From Candidatus Omnitrophota bacterium (GTDB lineage Bacteria; Omnitrophota; Omnitrophia; Omnitrophales; Aquincolibacteriaceae), in assembly GCA_020632475.1 (NCBI GenBank), contig JACKFM010000003.1:124001-188000 (forward strand): a stretch of 64,000 nucleotides of DNA. Direction: 5' to 3'. Each line of letters begins with the position of its first letter. The first letter of the stretch is position 1. The notes under the pieces were generated by a model. It did no database searches. It was not told the DNA's origin and saw only the letters and a list, made by a program, of their open reading frames with translations. Below, in pieces: positions 21,301-27,300 of the stretch. Both the position numbers and the translations under genes were made by a program.

Positions 21301-24300
21301 CAACACCGGTTTGTGCAGGGGTTTATTTTTATGCTGCGGACGGTGCATTTGGAACATTTGAGATAGCAGCGAATTGTCTTGATGGGGCTTCGGGAATCTG
21401 TAGCTATACGGCCAGTTTGCCTGGAGTCAGTTGTTTCTCAAAAACACTCAGTTTCCAGTGCGGTGATACAGATACAAATACAGGAACAAATACTGACACA
21501 GGGGTCGGATTATGTCCTGCGGGATATCATTTAGGGCAAATGTGCTGGGTGGGGAATATTCCTCACTGCGGAGCTGACGAAACAGAAGTGGCCTGTTTAA
21601 ACGGAACTCCGGATTGTTGCTGCTGCGGAGGTGGGACGGGCACTGACACCAATACGAACACCAATACCGGTAATACCGATACTGATACCTCGACAGATAC
21701 AGATACATCCACAAATCAGCCCCCCCGCCAGTGTCAGCTCAATTGCGGAACGTTCGACTGTTCTTATCAATGTCCGATGGTGCTCAACCCCTGCGAATAT
21801 AACAACACGGCATATGATAATGATTGTTTAGCGTCTAAGGCTGTTTGCTGTAATCCGACCGATACGAATACTGCAACCGATACGGACACGGGAACACAAC
21901 CCATTTGTTCCGATACGGATGGAGGCATCAAGCCTTATACGGCCGGAACCGTGACATTGGGGAATATCACCGTAAGTGATGAGTGTCAATACATAGTAGC
22001 TGGTGCTGGTTCTGGGTGGAGACTAACAGAACATTACTGCGATACCCCATTTACAAACGGTAAGATCTATATTGACTGTGACGGAGATTGTGAAAACGGA
22101 GCCTGTATTCCGATTGACCAAGATCAATGCTCGGATAGTGACGGCGGATTGGAGTTCTTTATTAAGGGAACAACGCGAGGCCGTTTGTATGCCGGAGGTC
22201 CGGTGGAAGAGGTTACCGATCGATGCTTGAATCTTATTCCCGGCGATCCACGATTGGAAGAGGCCTACTGTGCCAACAATCTTCTGCGGGTTCAATCCAT
22301 ACAGTGTCAATACGGTTGTCAGGACGGCGTTTGTATTGGAGGCACGGATACAAATACAAACACGAATACGAATACTGCAACCGATACGGATACAGATACC
22401 GGAACGGGGTCGTTGTGCTCTAGCCGTGGCAAGACTTGTAATGATGAATGTCCTTCCGGAACAATAGGAATTAATTGTGATTCGGGAGGAATTTGTTCGG
22501 ATGGTATAAGTTTTGATGAATGTTGTGAGTGCAGCCCGATCACCGGAACTGATACAGAGACTGGTACTGGTACGGGTACGGAAACAAAAAAAACATCATG
22601 TTCCAGCTTAGGCAAGACTTGCGCCACAGAGTGTCCTGCCGGAACAGTCGCGAAAAATTGCAGCTCGATGACTGGGCTCTGCTCGAATGGTATCAACGAC
22701 TCCCTGTGTTGTGACTGTATCGTTGAGGAAAAATGCCCGCCTGATCGTTGTGAGAACGGATATCTATGCTACTGGATCCATAATCCTCAGGGGAAATGCG
22801 CTGGTGTTGTTTGTTCTCCGGCTCAGCAATGTGATTGTACCGGCGTATGTTGTTCTACCAGATGGCCTGATAAGGGATGTGATGGAGGTGGTGCGGGGGT
22901 TGGACAATGTAATTATTCAAATGCGACAAGTTTTGCATGTTGCGCCCAGGGATGTGTAGATACAAGCATAAGTACAGGGACCAGTACCGGTACGGCTACA
23001 GACACAGATACGGATACAGATACCGATACAAATACTGTCCTGGGAATGTGCTGCCCGCCGATCTGTAGTAATGGAACACGTTGTGATAGAACCTGTGTCG
23101 GTGGATCCTGTGTCGGGGGAAGTTGTACAGGATCATGTGATATTTCTGTTTGTACGCCGGACAGCATGTGTACAGGGACGAGTACAGACACCGGCACCAA
23201 TACAAATACTGCCACCGATACGGATACAAATACAGGCGGTTTTTGCCAATATGATACGGACTGCCCAGTGCAGACTGAAGACTGCACGGCATGGCGCTGT
23301 AATACAACTCTACATCAATGTGTGAAATACTCGTTTGCCGATGGGGATCCTTGTAAAAATGATGGAAAATGTACCAATCGCACCTGTCAAGGGGGGGCGT
23401 GTACGGGGCCGTTGGTGGTCTGTCCTGATGACGGTGTTGCCTGCACTCAGGCGATATGTAACTATAATTCAGGTTATTGCGTCCAGGCTGACCTATGTAT
23501 CAACGATGGAAAGAAATGTGACCTTACAAGCGGGCAATGTATCGATACGGGCACTGATACAGATACTAGTACGGGCACAAATACAAACGCCGGGATATGC
23601 CCTGCGGGATATCATTTAGGACAATTGTGTATGGCGGCAGGTGTTCCACATTGTGCTCAGGGAGAAAATGAAGTCACCTGCACGAGTGGAGCCCCGGATT
23701 GTTGCTGCTGCGGAGGTGGAACGGGAACAGATACGGGAACAGCCACCAGTACAGGTACGGGAAACAATTGTCCACCTCCATTCTGTACGATTGATGCAAC
23801 CGGTCAACCGGTTAGATGTGCGTCGACTCCGCCGTTTTGTGAAGCGTTGTCCTGTGTGCCCGATCCGGCCTGTGCAACGGTGACCGATACCGGTACGTAT
23901 ACCGGCACCGGTACGGGAGGCGGAAGCTGTAACCCGCCCTGCGGCAGTTCCTGTCTCGAAGACAGCGGCGGTTTTTGTACCATTTGCAGTGAGATCTGCA
24001 CTAATGGACAGTGTGAGTCAGCGGGTGCTTGTGCCTACCTCCAAGGGCCTTGTAGCCGATATCCGGAATGTAACGGAAATACCGGCACGCAGACAAATAC
24101 AGAGACCTCAACAGCAAATGGTGGATGCCCTGATGGCTCATCATGTATAGGATTTAACGAGTGCTTCTTGTCTGGTGGAACATTAGGAGATTATTGCGGA
24201 GGGGTGGATAGTTTCTGCTGTATACCGGGCACCAATACGAACACGAGTACCGATACAAATACCGATACCGCCACAGGAACTAATACCAGTATAAGCGGTT

Positions 24301-27300
24301 GTTCGGCACCAATTTGTGACAAAGAAATGATAGACGGAGTCTGCAATGGGTTGGGAATCGATTGCGCTCCCGATTTTATCCCCACACCAGCGGGTTCTTG
24401 CGGTGTCCCAGGGTGTATGGGTTCTGCGACCTGTTGTCTTCCCCGAGACCCGGCTAATCCGGGGCAGCCACTGCCTGGAGCCACATGCTGTCCTATAGCG
24501 AATACCGGAACCGGAATGAATACGAACACGGCCACCGGAACGGATACGGGCGGCGGAGGAGAATGTTGTCCGGATATCTGCCAGAATGGTTATCGATGCC
24601 CTAGCATATGTTTTGGAACATGCTATCCTGACGGTAGTTGCTTGAACAGTAGTGGCATTGATGCCTGTGAACAGGATGTGGGAGCTCCATGTGTCGTGGA
24701 TCCGACATGCGGTACTAGTACAGCGACCGGCACCGGTACGAACACTTCTACAAATACCGTAACCGGAATATGGACCGGTACGGATACCGGAACAAATACG
24801 GACACAGATACCAATACGGGCGGTGGTGGATGTAGCGTATCCTGTCAGTATGCACAGGACGATAGTCTTGGTGCAGCTCAAAAATCCTGCCTGACAACGA
24901 ATATAGAGCCGCCTGTCCCACCAATAAGCAGCGGCCCTCAGTCATTTGATACAAGTGTTTGTAGCGGGTTATATAACTATAACGCATCCGGACATAACGG
25001 GGTTATTGAAATAAATGCAACATGTAAGCCGAACGTAAGCGGGACATGCAGTTTCAGTGCTTCGGCTTCGGGCGTAAGCTGCTTGTCTGCATCCATTAGC
25101 TTCCAGTGCGGAAGTACCGATACGAACACCTCGACTGATACAAGCACAGATACCGGAACCAGCAATGCTTGTACGGCGGATGGTGATTGTGATGACATGA
25201 ATGTTTGTACCAGTAATACCTGTGAGGATCGCGATGGAGATGGTGTGAAAACATGCTATGCGACTCCAGTGCCAGACGGAGCCGCATGTAGCGACGATGG
25301 ATTGTCCTGTACGGATGATTTATGCAACAACGGTCATTGTGTGCATACGGATAACTGTACAGCACCGGAGACATGTGACATGAAGGCCGGTATATGTTAC
25401 GGATGCCCTGCGGGAACAAAACCCTGTGGTGGTGTATGTATTTCAGCGGCTCTCTGTTGTGTCAACAGCGATTGCGATGATGCGGATTCCTGCACAGATG
25501 ATATTTGTGCTTGGGGAGAATGCACTAATCCGCCGCTTGATCCTTTGCCTGCCCACTGCCCGACTGATACCGACACTGATACAGCCACGAATACGAATAC
25601 CGGAGGCGGTTTATGTCCCGCGGGATATCATTTAGGACAAATGTGTATGGTGGGGAATATTCCTCATTGCGGAGCTGAGGAAACAGAAGTGGATTGCTTA
25701 AATGGCGCTCCGGATTGTTGCTGCTGCGGAGGTGGAACAGCGACCGAAACTGATACCGCTACAAATACGGACACAGATACCAATGGGGGATGTGGCCTCG
25801 GTTTGAGTTGTATGGACCCACTATCGATATGTCCCAATGGTCTTAATCCGCATTGTACGAAGCCTGCAGCAACATGTGCTGTCGGTGAACAATGCTGCGA
25901 ATGTAGGGCGGGTACATCGACCGATACAAATACCGATACGGCTACAGGAACCGGAGGAGGAGAATGCTGTCCGGATCGCTGCCAAAATGGATACCGGTGT
26001 CCCATGGCCTGTTATGGAACATGCTATGCTGACGGCAGTTGTTTGAACGGTAGCGGCATTGATGCCTGTGGAGACATGGGAGCTCCATGCTACCTAGATC
26101 CTACATGTGGTACTGGAACATCGACCAGTACAGATACAAATACCGGTACCGAAGGACTTTGTCCTGGTGACCCGGGCTATTGCGGAGTTTGCGGAATTCA
26201 GGTTTGTTGTGGCTCTGAAGGATGGAAATGTCCCTTGCAGACATTTGAGGCCTGTCTTAACCCTTGTAGCGGCGGAACCGCTACAAATACCGGAACAGGA
26301 ACGAATACATCAACCGGTACTGTCAGTGGATGCCCGGGGACTTGTTGCTCAACGATGGGTCCGGACCCAGGGTGTGATGCCAATGGATTAGATCCTGATG
26401 GTGCTCCCCTTGCCTGTGGAACCAATAGCGTGTGCTGTGCCACTGGCTGTAAAGGGAACACCGGAACAGGAACCGGCACCGATACGAGTATATCGACAGG
26501 GACTGGCGGCAGTTGTTACCAACCGACATGTACTCAACAAAAAGGACCCGATGGATCGTGCCATGAGATCATTTTGGATTGCGCGTTGGGGGGTTCAGTC
26601 GCCCTGTCAGCCGGAAGCTGTGAAAATGATGGATGTACGGGGACAGCAGTATGCTGTGTGCCACCCGATCCTCTTCATCCCGGTCAGCCAATGCCGGGAG
26701 CCACGTGTTGTTCGATAACGAATACTGGAACAAATACAGCAACCGGTACGGATACCAATACTGCGAGTAGTTGTGATCCGCCCTGTGATCCGGGTGAATG
26801 TTTTGAAGCTCCGGACGGCAGCGGCTGTGTGCAATGTCCCGCTGATTTTTGTGTGGATGGGATGTGTCTGTCTTCTGAGGCACCCTGTCTGCCGGTCGAG
26901 TGTCCGTGTTCAGGCCCGACCGGAACGGGTACCGGAACAAACACCGGGACGGGTACAGGGACAAGCGGAACCGGCACAAGTACCGGAACTGGTACGGGTG
27001 GCGGCGGCAGCTGCTACGATGGTGTTTGCAGCTCGGATGAATCAATGTGTTGTCTTTGCGTGGAATCCGGACAGGATTGTTATAATCCCGGTATTGCGTG
27101 TGATCCTGCCGACTCATGTGGGACTAGCGGGGTTTGCGGAAATGGTATTGTAGAACCCGGAGAAGTTTGTGATGATGGAGGAATGGGCTATTCCTGTACA
27201 CTGGATTGTAGTGCTGAAAACTGTTTGTTCAAAGGCGGAAGCTGCTGCACCTGGTCAGGCCCCGAGAAAACTTGTGATTCAAATGGTCAGGCAAGCGGCT

